From Mesostigma viride (Eukaryota; Streptophyta; Mesostigmatophyceae; Mesostigmatales; Mesostigmataceae): DNA of 64,000 bases. The notes beneath the pieces were generated by a model. It did no database searches. It had not been told where the DNA came from and saw nothing but the letters and a program-made list of their open reading frames with translations. Shown in pieces: positions 11,326-22,600 of the stretch (position 1 is its first letter; each line of letters begins with the position of its first letter). The stretch spans positions 1,483,381-1,547,380 of the forward strand of contig RPFO01000156.1 of the NCBI GenBank assembly GCA_009746045.1. The letters are read 5' to 3'. Both the position numbers and the translations under genes were made by a program.

Positions 11326-11809
11326 GCGATGCCATGGTATCCGGAGACGTCCGTCCTATAGTCAGCAAAATTGGTGCGAGAGGTCCCCAGTTCGATTCCG
11401 GTCGGATTCATTTGCAGATCGCGTTTTCCGCGTTTTCCGCGGCCTGGCACTGAACGCAAAGGTTTTCACCTTTGCGGAGTGTCTGATCAGAATCTATCTA
11501 GGCAGCCGCACGCTGCCCTAGGGGATAACAAGAAGGGCTGGCGTACAGCTGTCTATGATAAGCGCAAGGATCCTAAATATCAGCAAATTCCTTTTATTCG
11601 CTACCCCGATATTCACAGTCTCCTTTCCCACACAGCCAAATATTCTGATCAGACACGCCGCAAAGGTGAAAACCTTTGCGTTCAGTGCCAGGCCGCGGAA
11701 AACGCGGAAAACGCGATCTGCAAATGAATCCGACCGGAATCGAACTGGGGACCTCTCGCACCAATTTTGCTGACTATAGGACGGACGTCTCCGGTTACCA
11801 TGGCATCGC
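11326..11809. repeat. Inverted repeat, 168-bp arms, 148-bp loop
   Basis: The left arm 11326-11493 and right arm 11642-11809 are reverse complements with few mismatches (outer ends GCGATGCCATGG; inner ends CTGATCAGAAT). Each arm contains a tRNA-like stretch (see next entry) and the words GCGTTTTCCGCGTTTTCCGC and GCAAAGGTTTTCACCTTTGC. The 148-bp loop has no recognisable gene. It is either a foldback element or two oppositely oriented copies of a tRNA-derived SINE. Confidence 0.75.
11350..11406 (+). repeat. tRNA-like head (SINE-type), mirrored at 11729-11785
   Basis: The stretch opens TCCGTCC and closes GGTCGGA, which pair as a seven-base acceptor-like stem with one mismatch. Near the 3' side is AGTTCGATTCC, a good match to the Pol III B box and T-loop, and near the 5' side is TAGTCAGC, a possible A box. 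At 57 nt it is about 15 nt shorter than a tRNA and no anticodon arm can be drawn, so it is a tRNA-derived remnant and not a functional tRNA gene. The mirror copy is at 11729-11785 on the minus strand. Confidence 0.5.
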
Positions 11810-11930
11810 CAACTTACACCTACAGTCATCCGCAAAAGTTCTCCTGTCCGGGGAGTGATGCAAGCCTTTCGGATTTGGTACTAGATAAATCACTCGAGAT
11901 CTGTGTGTAGGAGTACATCCAAATATGGTC

Positions 11931-12530
11931 GCACATCTGAACCCTGTGATGCCAGATCTCCTTTGCGGCCGTTCCGAGCTTGGCACTGGATTCGTTGTCC
12001 ACATCGTCGCGTCGCTGCCGCAACACGATGTTTTCTGCCATCCGCGGGCTTTTGGTTCCCGCCGCACATTTGAAAGTGCTGTCCTCCGGCTTTTTGCCTT
12101 TGCACCGTGTGCAGTTCTTGGACGTTTGGAATCATGGCATGGCTAACGTGATGACTGACTAGCTAGACCTTTTCAGTGGTTTTCCATTTGCGGGTATTTC
12201 CTCGTAAATGGTGGGAGAGCGATCGCAGCAATGGTGCTCACCACTAGACACTCCCGGCCAGTTAGGCTCGAAACACACGCCCTGATCAAGCAAGCTGTTT
12301 CCGGCCCCACCGTCTAGGTCATCTAGTCGCTCCACACGTAAGCCAGCCATAATTTCAATGCACAAGGATACACATTTCCATCACCATTCATCTTCATCAT
12401 CCTGAACGACTCGAACACGCGGAAAAGATAACGGCATGCTACCATCAAAGAGACAACCAGCGCAGATAACGGCATGCTACCATGGTCCGGATTCTCCCGA
12501 TTTCTGGCCTGCGCTGGTTGTCTCCTTGAT
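11931..12530 (-). mobile_element. Unclassified element A, copy 1
   Basis: About 600 bp shared with 27335-27900 and 28111-28681. Read on the minus strand it opens near TCAAGGAGACAACCAGCGCAG and holds two short conserved frames. One is MAGLRVERLDDLDGGAGN (about 12345-12165); the other includes SKNCTRCKGKKPEDSTFKC, a CxxC-type zinc-binding candidate (about 12120-12040). Near its right end the motif GAGACAACCAGCGCAG occurs inverted (12451-12465 and 12509-12524). No transposase or reverse transcriptase is recognised. Confidence 0.55.
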
Positions 12531-12589
12531 GGTGTTGTTCTTAGTCAGTTGCATCGTTTTTCCCATCAGGTCATTAAAAAATTCAATTA

Positions 12590-13224
12590 AATTATAACAT
12601 GACTCATACATTATAACATGACTCATAAATTATAACATGACTCCCCCTTGACAGAATCCGGCCACCTTCCTCCTCCACCTCCAAGAAACCATCTCACAGC
12701 ACGTGACGCCCCTAGCTGCAGATGTGGCAGCTGTGGGTCGCACGCTGGCTGCTGAGCTCCCCACCATCCCCACCGCCACCGCCACCCTCCTCGCCTCCAC
12801 CCCCCCCCCCTCCGCCTCCACCGACTCCATCACCGCCCAGCTCCGCGACATTGACCAGCGTCTTAAGGATAATGCCATCGCTATCGAGGTCCTGCAGAAC
12901 ACCGCGGGCCTCACCGCCCAGGCGGTGAAGGACATTGCCGCCAAGCCAGCTTCTGCTGGCCTGGTCGGCGATATGCTCCTCCCATTACGACCTGGGCGGA
13001 CATGCTTAAGCAGCACACCAGTGACCTCCACCACCTCCGCCGTCGCAGCCCAGCTCCAGCGGCAGACGCTTGACCTCCGCGAGGAGGCCGAGCTCGCCAA
13101 GCGCAGCCTCATTGAACGTCATTGCCAAGAACTTCAAGATGGAGGAAGGTGAGAATTCCGAGAAGCTTCCGCGTGCTTTTGAGAGAGAAATCCTTGGTCG
13201 CATGCATGGGCCTTACTAGGACAC
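12590..13224 (+). mobile_element. ORF1-type retroelement fragment
   Basis: It begins with inverted tail-like words (ATTATAACATGACTC repeated three times). It then carries the central coiled-coil part of the ORF1-type protein at 12703-13152: ITAQLRDIDQRLKDNAIAIE, VLQNTAGLTAQAVKDIAAKP and AAQLQRQTLDLREEAELAKR. The N and C termini are missing, and the frame is broken near 12975 and 13110. Confidence 0.65.
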
Positions 13225-15291
13225 AAGGCCAACACTAAGACACATGAAATGAACGAGCCACGAGCCACGAGCCACGAGGTAGCCATGGCTGTCGGAGCTC
13301 ATAACTTTCACGTTTGAGCACCGAATTCAGCTGTGAATATCACAATCGCTTCGTCTTTCTTAGACGCACATGCTGATATAATTTTCCGAAGCTATAACGC
13401 ACTATACGATGAGCAAACGCCTCTCGACGCAACGCAGCCTGGCGGCTGCGCTCAGCAATGAAAATACGTCTGCAGCCCCGGCTGCAGCTTCGCCAACCGG
13501 CCCAGAAGGCAGCGGCGCCACTAGCCAAGCTCTAGTGGTCGCCCAGCCCCCTGCTGAGCCCGCCTCGCCCGCAGCTTCGCCTGAACCCTTGGAAGCGCAG
13601 TCGCTCTGCCGAGCCGAGTTGGGCAGAGGCCGACTTTGTTGCCGAAGCCAGCCAGCCCGGCTTCCTTGACACGCTTACCACGGAACGCATCCTGGTCTGC
13701 GTGTTTCATGGAACGCACGCCTCGCTTCTTGCACTATGCAAGCAGCTCTTCAACCAAGCGGTCGCCTCTTTGACCCTCGCTGGATTCGTATCCCCTGTTT
13801 CGACACCATTCCCAGCCTCCACCGCCCCTACCTCCAGCAAGTCGCTCTCTTTTCCCTCCTTGGACGCTCCATCGGGGAGCTTTGGCCCCCCAAGCCTCTC
13901 ACCACCACCTTAACCGATCGAATCCTCCATCCGCTCACTCCTTAATAAGGAGGTCCTCGAGGAGCACGTGGACCCCATTGCTGCAGATGTGGCGGCCATC
14001 GGCAGCACGCTGACTACCGAGCTTCCCCTCCTTTCCACCGCCACCTCCACCATCTCCACCGCCACCTCCACCCTCCTCGCCTCCTCCACCGCCACCACCT
14101 CCACCTCCGACGCCATTGATCACCGCCCAGCTCCGTGACATCGACCAGCGTCTTAAGGACAACGCCATCGCTATCGAGGTTCTGCAGTACACCGCAGGCC
14201 TCACCGCCCAGGCGGTGAAGGACATTGCCGCCAAGCCAGCCCCGGCTGGCCTGGCCGGCGATGCTCCTCCCATCACCACCTGGGCGGACATGCTTAAGCA
14301 ACATACCACCTCCACCACCTCCGCCGTCGCAGCCCAGCTACAGCGGCAGACGCTTGACCTCCGCGAGGAGGCCGAGCTCGCCAAGCGCAGCCTCGATCAA
14401 CGCCATCCTCAAGAACTTCAAGATGGTGGAAGGTGAGAATTCCGAGAAGCTTGCGCGTGCTTTTGAGAGCAAAATCCTTGCATGCATGGGCCTCCTTGGT
14501 GAGATTAAGCTGACCGCCCACCGCCTCCCCCGCGCGCGGGGTAAGGCAGGGGCGCCTCCGCTTCTTCTCATCTTTGACAGCCCAGCGGACAAGGTTTCGT
14601 TCCTCAGATGCCGCAAGCGGCTCGAGAACACTCCCTTCACCGTGGACGACGACTTGACCCTGGCGCAGCAACAACGGCGACGGGAGCTATGGCCGACCTA
14701 CCTCCAGCTCCGGCAGACCAAGGCGGGCCAGCCGGTGTACTGGAAGGGGGCGGACATCTACGTCGGCCACAAGCCCTGGCACGCGACCCCCTCAACCACC
14801 GTGGCCCCAGCGACTCGATCCGGCAGCCCCAGCCTAGGGGAATACAGCAGCAGTAGTGTAGAATAGATAGACAGTGGCCTTGTACATGCCCGCCTATTAC
14901 AGGCACTATTATACCAGCTGATGCCTAGCATTTTTAGTCATGTACATGTGTGCCTATGATGAGCCACCCTCCAGATGATACCTAGCTTTATTTAATTATG
15001 CCGTGCCCATGCAGGGGGTCACTCCCTGCTGAGAAGCCATGCCCTAGCTTTTGTATAGCTGTGCTGATCTTCCCCACCTATGACAGGCTCCCCTTAGCTG
15101 GGTGTTGCCTGAAACTCTGGGTGGTGCAGGTGCCCTAGTGCACCTAGAGCAAGTGTTGTTTACATTCCCACCCTTGCAGGAAGTAGCTTAGAATGTATGA
15201 TAGGCCATATATGCCCCTTCTCTGGGCTATGTGCTACATATACTCCCACTGAACGGAGTTATGTTACTACAATTCAATTCAATTCAATTCA
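13225..15291 (+). mobile_element. ORF1-type retroelement, near full length, decayed
   Basis: The 5' untranslated region (13225-13408, opening with ACGAGCC repeats) is shared with the minus copies at 25945-26098 and 27020-27165. The protein starts at 13409 (MSKRLSTQRSLAAALSNENT). An Ala/Pro-rich stretch, a coiled-coil block (14116-14400) and a C-terminal block ending at 14866 follow. The C-terminal block has FLRCRKRLENTPFTVDDDLT, QQQRRRELWPTYLQLRQ and PVYWKGADIYVGHKPW, a pattern like RNA-binding ORF1 proteins of non-LTR retrotransposons. Frameshifts near 13590, 13920 and 14390 break it. The 3' region (14867-15270) ends with a damaged hairpin and an (AATTC)n tail at 15271-15291. No reverse transcriptase is present. 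Confidence 0.7.
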
Positions 15292-16097
15292 ATGGGCCTT
15301 ACTGGTGAGATCGAGCTGGTCGCCCACCGCCTCCCCCGCGCGCGGGGTAAGGCAGGGGCGCCCCCGCTTTTTCTCACCTTTAAGACCCCGGCGGACAAGA
15401 TTTCTTTTCTCAGACGCCGCAAGCGGCTCGAGAAGACTCTCTTCACCCTTGATGACGACTTGACCCTGGCGCAGCAACAACGGCGACGGGAGCTATGGCC
15501 GACCTACCTCCAGCTCCGGCAGACCAAGGCGGGGCAGCCGGTGTACTGGAAGGGGGCGGACATCTACGTCGGCCACAAGCCCTGGCAGGCGACCCCCACG
15601 GCCCCAGCGACTCCAGACGCCCCAGCTTAGGGGAATACAGCAGTAGTATAGTGTAGAATAGATAGACCGTGGCCATGTACATGTACGCCTCCTAGAGGCA
15701 CTATCCCAGCTAAGCCACGCGCTTTATTTAAGCATGTACATGTGTGCCTATGATGAGCCACCCTCCAGATGATGCCTAGCTTTATTTACTTTATGTTGTG
15801 CCCACGCAGGGAGTAACTCTCTGCTGAGACGCCATGCCATTAATTAACTAATTAATTAGACTCGTGCTCCCGTTGGGGAGTCACGCCATGCCATAGCTCT
15901 TGTGTAGCCATGATGATCTTCCCCCACATGCCACGCTCCCCCTTAACTGGGCATAGCGCGATACATCATGAGGGTGCAGGTGCCTTGGTGCACCTAGAGC
16001 AAGTGTTGTTTACATCCCCACCCTTGCAGGAAGTAGCTTAGGATGTATGATAGGCCATATGCCCCCTCTCAAGGGCTATGAAATTAAATTAAATTAA
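15292..16097 (+). mobile_element. 5'-truncated ORF1-type copy fused to the previous tail
   Basis: It begins immediately after the (AATTC)n tail of the preceding copy. The coding part at 15292-15630 retains the C-terminal block (DDDLTLAQQQRRRELWPTYL, then QPVYWKGADIYVGHKPW) and ends in TAG. The 3' untranslated module at 15806-16080 is interrupted at about 15839-15885 by an inserted minus-strand (ATTA)n-tail 3' end. The terminal hairpin is missing and the copy runs into (AAATT)n. Confidence 0.65.
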
Positions 16098-17270
16098 ACT
16101 ATAACATGCCTCCGTGCCAGGTCGACACCACCCTCGGTCTGGCCGGCCCCCAGCGGCTTGGACAGCCAGGGCGGCACATTCTGACCTGGCCTGGCCCCAA
16201 GGACATTCCCAAAAGGGTAGGGAAACCTGTCACGAACTACGTTCAGATGTTGCTGGACGACCTAGTGGTCCCAGCCCAGTTTGAGCACCGCATCCACTCT
16301 CTCTCCCGTCTTTGGACTGCCATGAAGGACAAGACGCGGTGGAAGAAGATTGTCAAGGCGCACACGCCCGACCCTGTGGGCAAGCCACCTCCCCCCAAGC
16401 GGAGGAGGCGTTTTGATGAGTAGTGCAGTTAGGATTTTCTAGATAGAGTTAGGATAGTTCGATCACGCGGCTTCCTCCACCCCATCCATCATGAAATATG
16501 TGCTACATGACCTCCCCACGGAAGCATGTTATAATTTAATTTAATTTTTAATGCCTCCGTGGGGAGGTCATGTAGCACATATTCCATGATGGATGGGGTG
16601 GGGTGGTCCCAGCCCAGTTTGAGCACCGCATCCACTCTCTCTCCCGTCTTTGGACTGTCATGCAGGACAAGACGCGGTGGAATAAGATTGTCAAGGCGCA
16701 CACGCCCGACCCTGTGGGCAAGCCACCTCCCCCCAAGCGGAGGAGGCGTTTTGATGAGTAGTGTAGTTAGGATTTTCTAGATAGCTTAGCGGTTAGTATA
16801 GTTCGATCACGCGGCGTCCTCCACCCCATCCATCATGGAATATGTGCTACATGACCTCCCCACGGAGGCATGTTATAATATAATATAATTTAATTTAATG
16901 GCCGGGGTGGGGGCAGCTAGCCCCTCTCAAGGGCTATGTGCTACATATACTCCCAACGGAGCTATGTTACAATTCAATTCAATTCAATTCAATCATCTGG
17001 AGTGTGGCACATCATAGGCACACATGTACATGGCTAAATAAGGCGCGTGGCTCAGCTGGTATATCAAGGCTGGTATATCAAGCTGGTATATCAGCTGGTA
17101 TATCAAGAAATATGTGCTACATGATCTCCCAACGGAGGCATGTTATAATTTAATTTGATTTTAATCGTTTTTCCCGTGTTTGTTCTTATCGTGTAGATTT
17201 CATCACGACTCTTGTTGAACTCTTGCATTGTTTGTTGGTCAAAGAATATTAATTAATTAATTAATTATCA
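16098..17270. mobile_element. Concatemer of LINE 3' ends
   Basis: Pieces in order: a plus LINE tail coding 16106-16423 (in frame to RRRRFDE and stop, unlike the copy at 4433), with hairpin and (AATTT)n near 16512-16550; an inverted 3' end at 16554-16600 forming a palindrome with it; a second plus piece 16601-16900 (stop at 16759-16761) with hairpin and tail; an ORF1-type 3' end with hairpin and (AATTC)n at 16925-16993; another (AATTT)n end at 17100-17162; and a minus (ATTA)n end at about 17250-17310. Joints fall at the tandem tails. Confidence 0.65.
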
Positions 17271-17534
17271 ACATCACTCCGTTGGGAGTAGATGTAGCAC
17301 ATAGCCCTGAGAAGCTAGGGGCATATGGCTTTTAATACATTCTAGGCTACTTCATGCAAGGGTGCCGGGAATGTAAGCTACCCCTGCTCTAGGTGCACCA
17401 GGGCACCTGCACCCTCATGGTCTATCACGCTATGCCCGGGTAAGGGGGGAGCATGATTGTGAGGGAGGAAGATCATCATGGCTATACAAGAGCTAGGACA
17501 TGGCTGCTCGACAGAGAGCATCTCTCTGCATGGC
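17271..17534 (-). mobile_element. ORF1-type 3' fragment with (ATTA)n tail
   Basis: Minus-strand copy of the 3'-untranslated module. Its terminal hairpin (ACTCCGTTGGGAGT at about 17278) is followed on the minus strand by (ATTA)n at 17250-17267, not by the (AATTC)n usual for this module. Confidence 0.6.
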
Positions 17535-18976
17535 ATTGAATTGAATTGAATTGAATTGTAACATAACTCCGTTGGGAGTATATGTAGCACATAGCCTGGG
17601 CAGAGAAGGGGCATATGGCCTATCATACATTCTAAGCTACTTCCTGCAAGGGTGGGAATGTAAACAACACTTGCTCTAGGTGCACTAGGGCACCTGCACC
17701 ATGCACCCAGAGTTTCAGGCAACACCCAGCTAAGGGGAGCCTGTCATAGGTGGGGAAGATCAGCACAGCTATACAAAAGCTAGGGCATGGCTTCTCAGCA
17801 GGGAGTGACCCCCTGCATGGGCACTGCATAATTAAATAAAGCTAGGTATCATCTGGAGGGTGGCTCATCATAGGCACACATGTATACATGACTAGAAAAG
17901 GCTAGGCTCAGCTGGTATAGTGCCTATAGTAGGCGGGCATGTACAAGGCCACTGTCTATCTATTCTACACTATACTGCTGCTGTATTCCCCTAGGCTGGG
18001 GCTGCCGGAGTCGCTGGGGCCGCGGTGGTCGAGGGGGTCGCGTGCCAGGGCTTGTGGCCGACGTAGATGGCCGCCCCCTTCCAGTACACCGGCTGGCCCG
18101 CCTTGGTCTGCCGGAGCTGGAGGTAGGTCGGCCATAGCTCCCGTCGCCGTTGTTGCTGCGCCAGGGTCAAGTCGTCGTCCACGGTGAAGGGAGTGTTCGC
18201 GAGCCGCTTGCGGCGTCTGAGAAACGAAATCTTGTCCGCTGGGCTGTCAAAGATGAGAAGAAGCGGAGGCGCCCCTGCCTTACCCCGCGCGCGGGGGAGG
18301 CGACCGGTGGGCGGTCAGTGTCTCACCAAGGAGGCCCATGCGTGCAAGGATTTTGCTCTCAAACGCACGTGCAAGCTTCTCGGAATTCTCACCTTCTTCC
18401 ATGTCGAAGTTCTTGAGTATGGCGTTGAGGCTGCGCTTGGCGAGCTCGGCCTCCTCGCGGAGGTCAAGCGTCTGCCGTTGAAGCTGGGCTGCGACGGCGG
18501 AGGTGGTGGAGGTGGTATGTTGCTTAAGCATGTCCGCCCAGGTGGTGATGGGAGGAGCATCGCCGGCCAGGCCAGCCGGGGCTGGCTTGGCGGCAATGTC
18601 CTTCACCGCCTGGGCGGTGAGGCCTGCGGTGTTCTGCAGAACCTCGATAGCAATGGCGTTGTCCTTAAGACGCTGGTCGATGTCACGGAGCTGGGCGGTG
18701 ATGGCGTCGGAGGTGGAGGTGGTGGCGGTGGAGGAGGCGAGGAGGGTGGAGGTGGCGGTGGAGATGGCGGAGGTGGCGGTGGAGAGGAGGGGGAGCTCGG
18801 CAGCCAGCGTGCTGCCCATGGCCGCCACATCTGCTGCGATGGGGGCCACGTGCTGCTCGAGGGCCTCCTGGAGGAGTGAGCGGATGGAGGCTTCGGTTAA
18901 GGTGGTGGTGAGGGGCTTTCGGGGCCAAAGCTCCGAGATGGAGCGTCCAAGGAGGGAGAAGAGAGCGTATTCCTGG
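17535..18976 (-). mobile_element. ORF1-type element, 3' half, split by the LTR element
   Basis: Minus strand: the (AATTC)n tail is at 17535-17557, the hairpin at about 17565-17580, the 3' untranslated region to about 17985, then coding sequence. The frame 18849-18280 carries the coiled-coil block and the frame 18182-17991 the C-terminal block (LTLAQQQRRRELWPTYLQLR); a frameshift separates them near 18290. At 18976 the reading stops at the LTR element and resumes at 25518, which gives a clean junction with the N-terminal half. Confidence 0.75.
18972..18976. repeat. Target-site duplication, left (CCTGG)
   Basis: CCTGG at 18972-18976 is repeated at 25518-25522, directly flanking the LTR element. 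The last G is shared with the possible LTR terminus, so the duplication could instead be four bases (CCTG). Confidence 0.75.
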
Positions 18977-19670
18977 TTTTACATCCCGGCTGACTGCCGG
19001 GTGTAAAAGATCTACACCTGATTCATAATAGACCATTATGAACAGTGGTCGCTATATTAATCTGCGCAATCCACACCATGACTAGTATGGACGATAACTA
19101 ATCTAAGATAATTAACCTGGCGCAGTTGACCCTGGCCGGTTCAAGCCCGAGGTGTTGCAACCTCGTGGGAAGCTGGGCGAAATGCCTCCCGAGGTACATG
19201 TAGCATTTACGACAGGAATTCAGGACCATGCATTTCCTAAACCCGCGGGCGTGACCCAGCCGGAAAGAGAAAGAGATTAACTCAATTCATTTCATTCATT
19301 CCGGGGGTGACAATGGTGAACGTTCCCACACACTATTAACCTTGGCGGCTCACAGCGTTGCCAAGCAGTGCCAAGCAGCACTGCTTGGACGCATGGTCAA
19401 CCGAGATCTCTAGGGCGCTACGGTTCACACGAATTGACCGTACGACCCAAAACGAATTATACTAGGTCCACGCACATTGACATGCTGCGCACCTACAGAT
19501 AAACCAAAGTACCGAAAGTACTACAAAACCACTGAATAGCAAGTACAACGCCGTATGAACCGGCTGTACAAATAGTCCTAAATAGTCGAACACTAAGACT
19601 TCGCCTATTTCACATTGTTGCGCCGAACTGTCCACTAAAGGAACCTAATTAAATAGGCTTGGACGCAACA
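18977..19670 (-). repeat. 3' LTR
   Basis: 694 bp. Read on the minus strand it begins TGTTGCGTCCAAGCC and ends ATGTAAAA. The one difference seen from the partner LTR is CTAAGATAAT here against CTAACATAAT there. Confidence 0.9.
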
Positions 19671-19690
19671 CTCCTCCCCCCTCTCTGGGG
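19671..19690 (-). other. Polypurine tract of the LTR element
   Basis: The minus strand reads AGAGAGGGGGGAGGAG directly abutting the 3' LTR, the expected plus-strand DNA primer of reverse transcription. Similar purine runs recur inside the element near 21645, 21725 and 21770. Confidence 0.75.
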
Positions 19691-22600
19691 AGAGGTCGGC
19701 TACCCCGCTAGCCCAACGACAACCACGCCCAGAACATGCTAGACTCCGTATACGCATGGTGCAACCCATGAGTGACCTATGGTCCCGATGGGGCAGGGAC
19801 CAGCTTGCACGACTAAGCTGGTCCATCGGGCAAGCCCAACTCAGATCCCATCCATTTGCCGCGCGGCACGCAGAAGTAGGATGCATGCCCAAAGGACAGA
19901 AGCGAGGGGCCAAGACACAGGGCAGTGAGCCAAGGTCTCCACGATCACCACAAGTTTAGCCACGGACATACGTGAATCGTAACACATCCAAAGTGAGGAT
20001 AGTCAATACAGGCATCGACACGACCACCACTGTAACTGCACGAGGTGATACATCACACGCAGGTGGCTCAACCTCCAAATTCTCATCACAAGAGCCAATA
20101 AAGGCCATGCTACAATAAAGTAGCCAAAAGGCGCCAAAGATCACCCAGTGTCGCCAAATGTCACCGAATGTCGCCAAATGTCACCAAATGTCACCAACTC
20201 AACGACGTCCCAAATAGAACAGTCTACCAATGGCAAGCAAGGTGCCAAAAGCTCCAACCCGATAAGACAATGTGGTGAGGAACACAATGTTAACTGTCAT
20301 GTGACCATGACCAATCGCACGCCCGTACTATCGCCACACGCAGCAATAGGGAGGTCCACCCAGACCCCTGAGGGGGAACCTGGACAAAAGCCAAAGGTCG
20401 GTGGGAGGAGCTGGAAAGCCCCGCCACGTGGGGACCTGACGGCCCCACAACCTTGGAATTACCACCCGCAACGGTCACAGTACCCACCGGTAACGTCGCG
20501 CTGGTGACTGCCCCGCCCGGCCCTTAAGGCGCGACCCGATTGGGTCCTGCACTGGAAGGTGCAGAAGCCCCAGGTCCCGCCGCCGCTTGGGGAGTCAACA
20601 TCCGCTCCATCACCTTCTGGAGTACCGCTTCCATCGTGGTGGACAACCGCGCCTAAAAAAAAAACTCCGCCTGTGCAACCATCTGTTTCTCCAAACCTAA
20701 ACGCAGCGCCTGCAGCTGGGAGAAAACCCGCTGCTCGACCTCCACCGCGGACTGCGAAGAGAGGTCGGACGCCTTGTTAACACCGGAAACCATGTTGTCC
20801 AACAAATGACTCGCCGATGCGTCCATCGACTCGCCTATGTGGCCACTGTGTCTCCTTGTCCTTGTCGCCCGTCGCCACTATACCTGAGGGGCATAGCGCG
20901 GGCTCCATGTACGGTGGCTTACTGCACCGTTGCACAAATATACGCTTGCGACGGAAGTCGCGTGTGATACTTCGCCCGACGGCCGCCCTAGCGCTGACTG
21001 CCGCCACTGCGCCGACGTCGCGCAGATGTCGCAACTTGAGGCGCGATCATAGCTCGAACTGCGCGCACCGTATCCCGCGCTCTTTGTCGCCGCCGTAACC
21101 CTTATGAAAGCGGTGTCCCTCGCCACCTCGTATGACTACAAGGGGGACTCCGCGCCGAATGAACTAACGCCGAGGTCCAACCCCTCCTGAAGAGCGGGGT
21201 CCTGAAGAGCAGATAGCTCCTCCTTGCAGACCTGCGGCTGGTATTGGTGTGGTGGGGAAGAGACAAGTGTGCATGACTGCGCACATCCATCGCACGAAAG
21301 AGATGAGATACCTCCCCCCCCTATGGGGGAGCCCTGCGTGTGCCTTTGCATGGAGGAAACCACACAAAGTGAAAATTAAAAAAAATTGAAAGATTCCTCT
21401 GACACGCATACGCATCTTCCAATCCTTTATGCACACACCACGTACACCCTCATACACCTACTACATGACCTAGTTGACCTCAGGCACTGACGAACCAAGG
21501 ACAACCAACCCCGTACATCCACGATGTTCGGACCAACACATGTGCATCCACTAGTATGACTACTAGTACAGACACAATATCTAGTTGCTACTAGAGCCAC
21601 TAGTAATAACACTAGTAACCTCAGTGCTTTCTCACTCTGACTCCTCCCCCCCCTAAGGGGGATGGGAGCCTCTCCCTTCAGTCCACTAACTGGGTAACAC
21701 ACAGATGCATGCCTATCTCTGTGACTCCTCCCCCCCCTAAGGGGCTGTGAAGCCTCTTCCTTCTTCTCTCCTCCCCCCTCTATGGGAATCGGAGCGCCCT
21801 CGCGACGGAAAGCACCCGGAGGGGGGGGGGAAAGGGAAAAAAAAAAAATCCAAACAGATAGAATATCAAGCCAAAATAGACGTGCCACAACTGAGGTACA
21901 AAGACATTGTACCCACAAGGGTACTCCCAGACTGGGGAGAAAGGGGTGTGAAGTTCAGGACAAGGCAGTGTCTACGAAACATGTGTCCGAATGGCAGTGA
22001 GAGTGGAGTGATCAGGTCCACAAGCAAGGCTGCCCCTACAAACACGTCGAGGAACTCCCCGGTACTGAGCTATCACGAGCCCCTGTCATCATGGTAGATG
22101 TGTCTAGCTGGCGATGTCCGATAAACCATTGCCACGGTTACCAGCATGACCGCTAGTATTGAGTACAAAAAGAATAGGTATGACTACCTGCAACAGAAAC
22201 GTGCCACACACCCACAACAATGGGTAGGAACATCCATTATCACCTGACATCAATCTCAGCAAACAGCAGGTATGACCAACAGCAACCCCGATTAACAGCA
22301 AGGATTACTACTTGCTAGCTCCTGGCACGGTGGCTGTGCAGGGAAGGGGTGATGGCAAGGGGCTGAATGCGACTGAGGATAGATGATGTGGGGGTGGTGG
22401 TAGAACCCAATGCACCCCATGTGAAGAGTCCTAACTCCCCTTAGAACAGGGAAGAGAACAAAATGCTAATAGCGCCTTCAGACTGAAGGAGTACTGCTAA
22501 CCCTATAGGATCCATAGATTGTTATGTCAAGCAACAAAAATCAACAACAGTCCCAGGCCCGTCATGCAGCTAAGTGCTCCATTGCCTAAAACCTGCAACT

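Noticed and set aside
11350-11406. Functional tRNA gene
   Set aside because: Too short at 57 nt and lacking an anticodon arm; present as mirrored copies in an inverted repeat.
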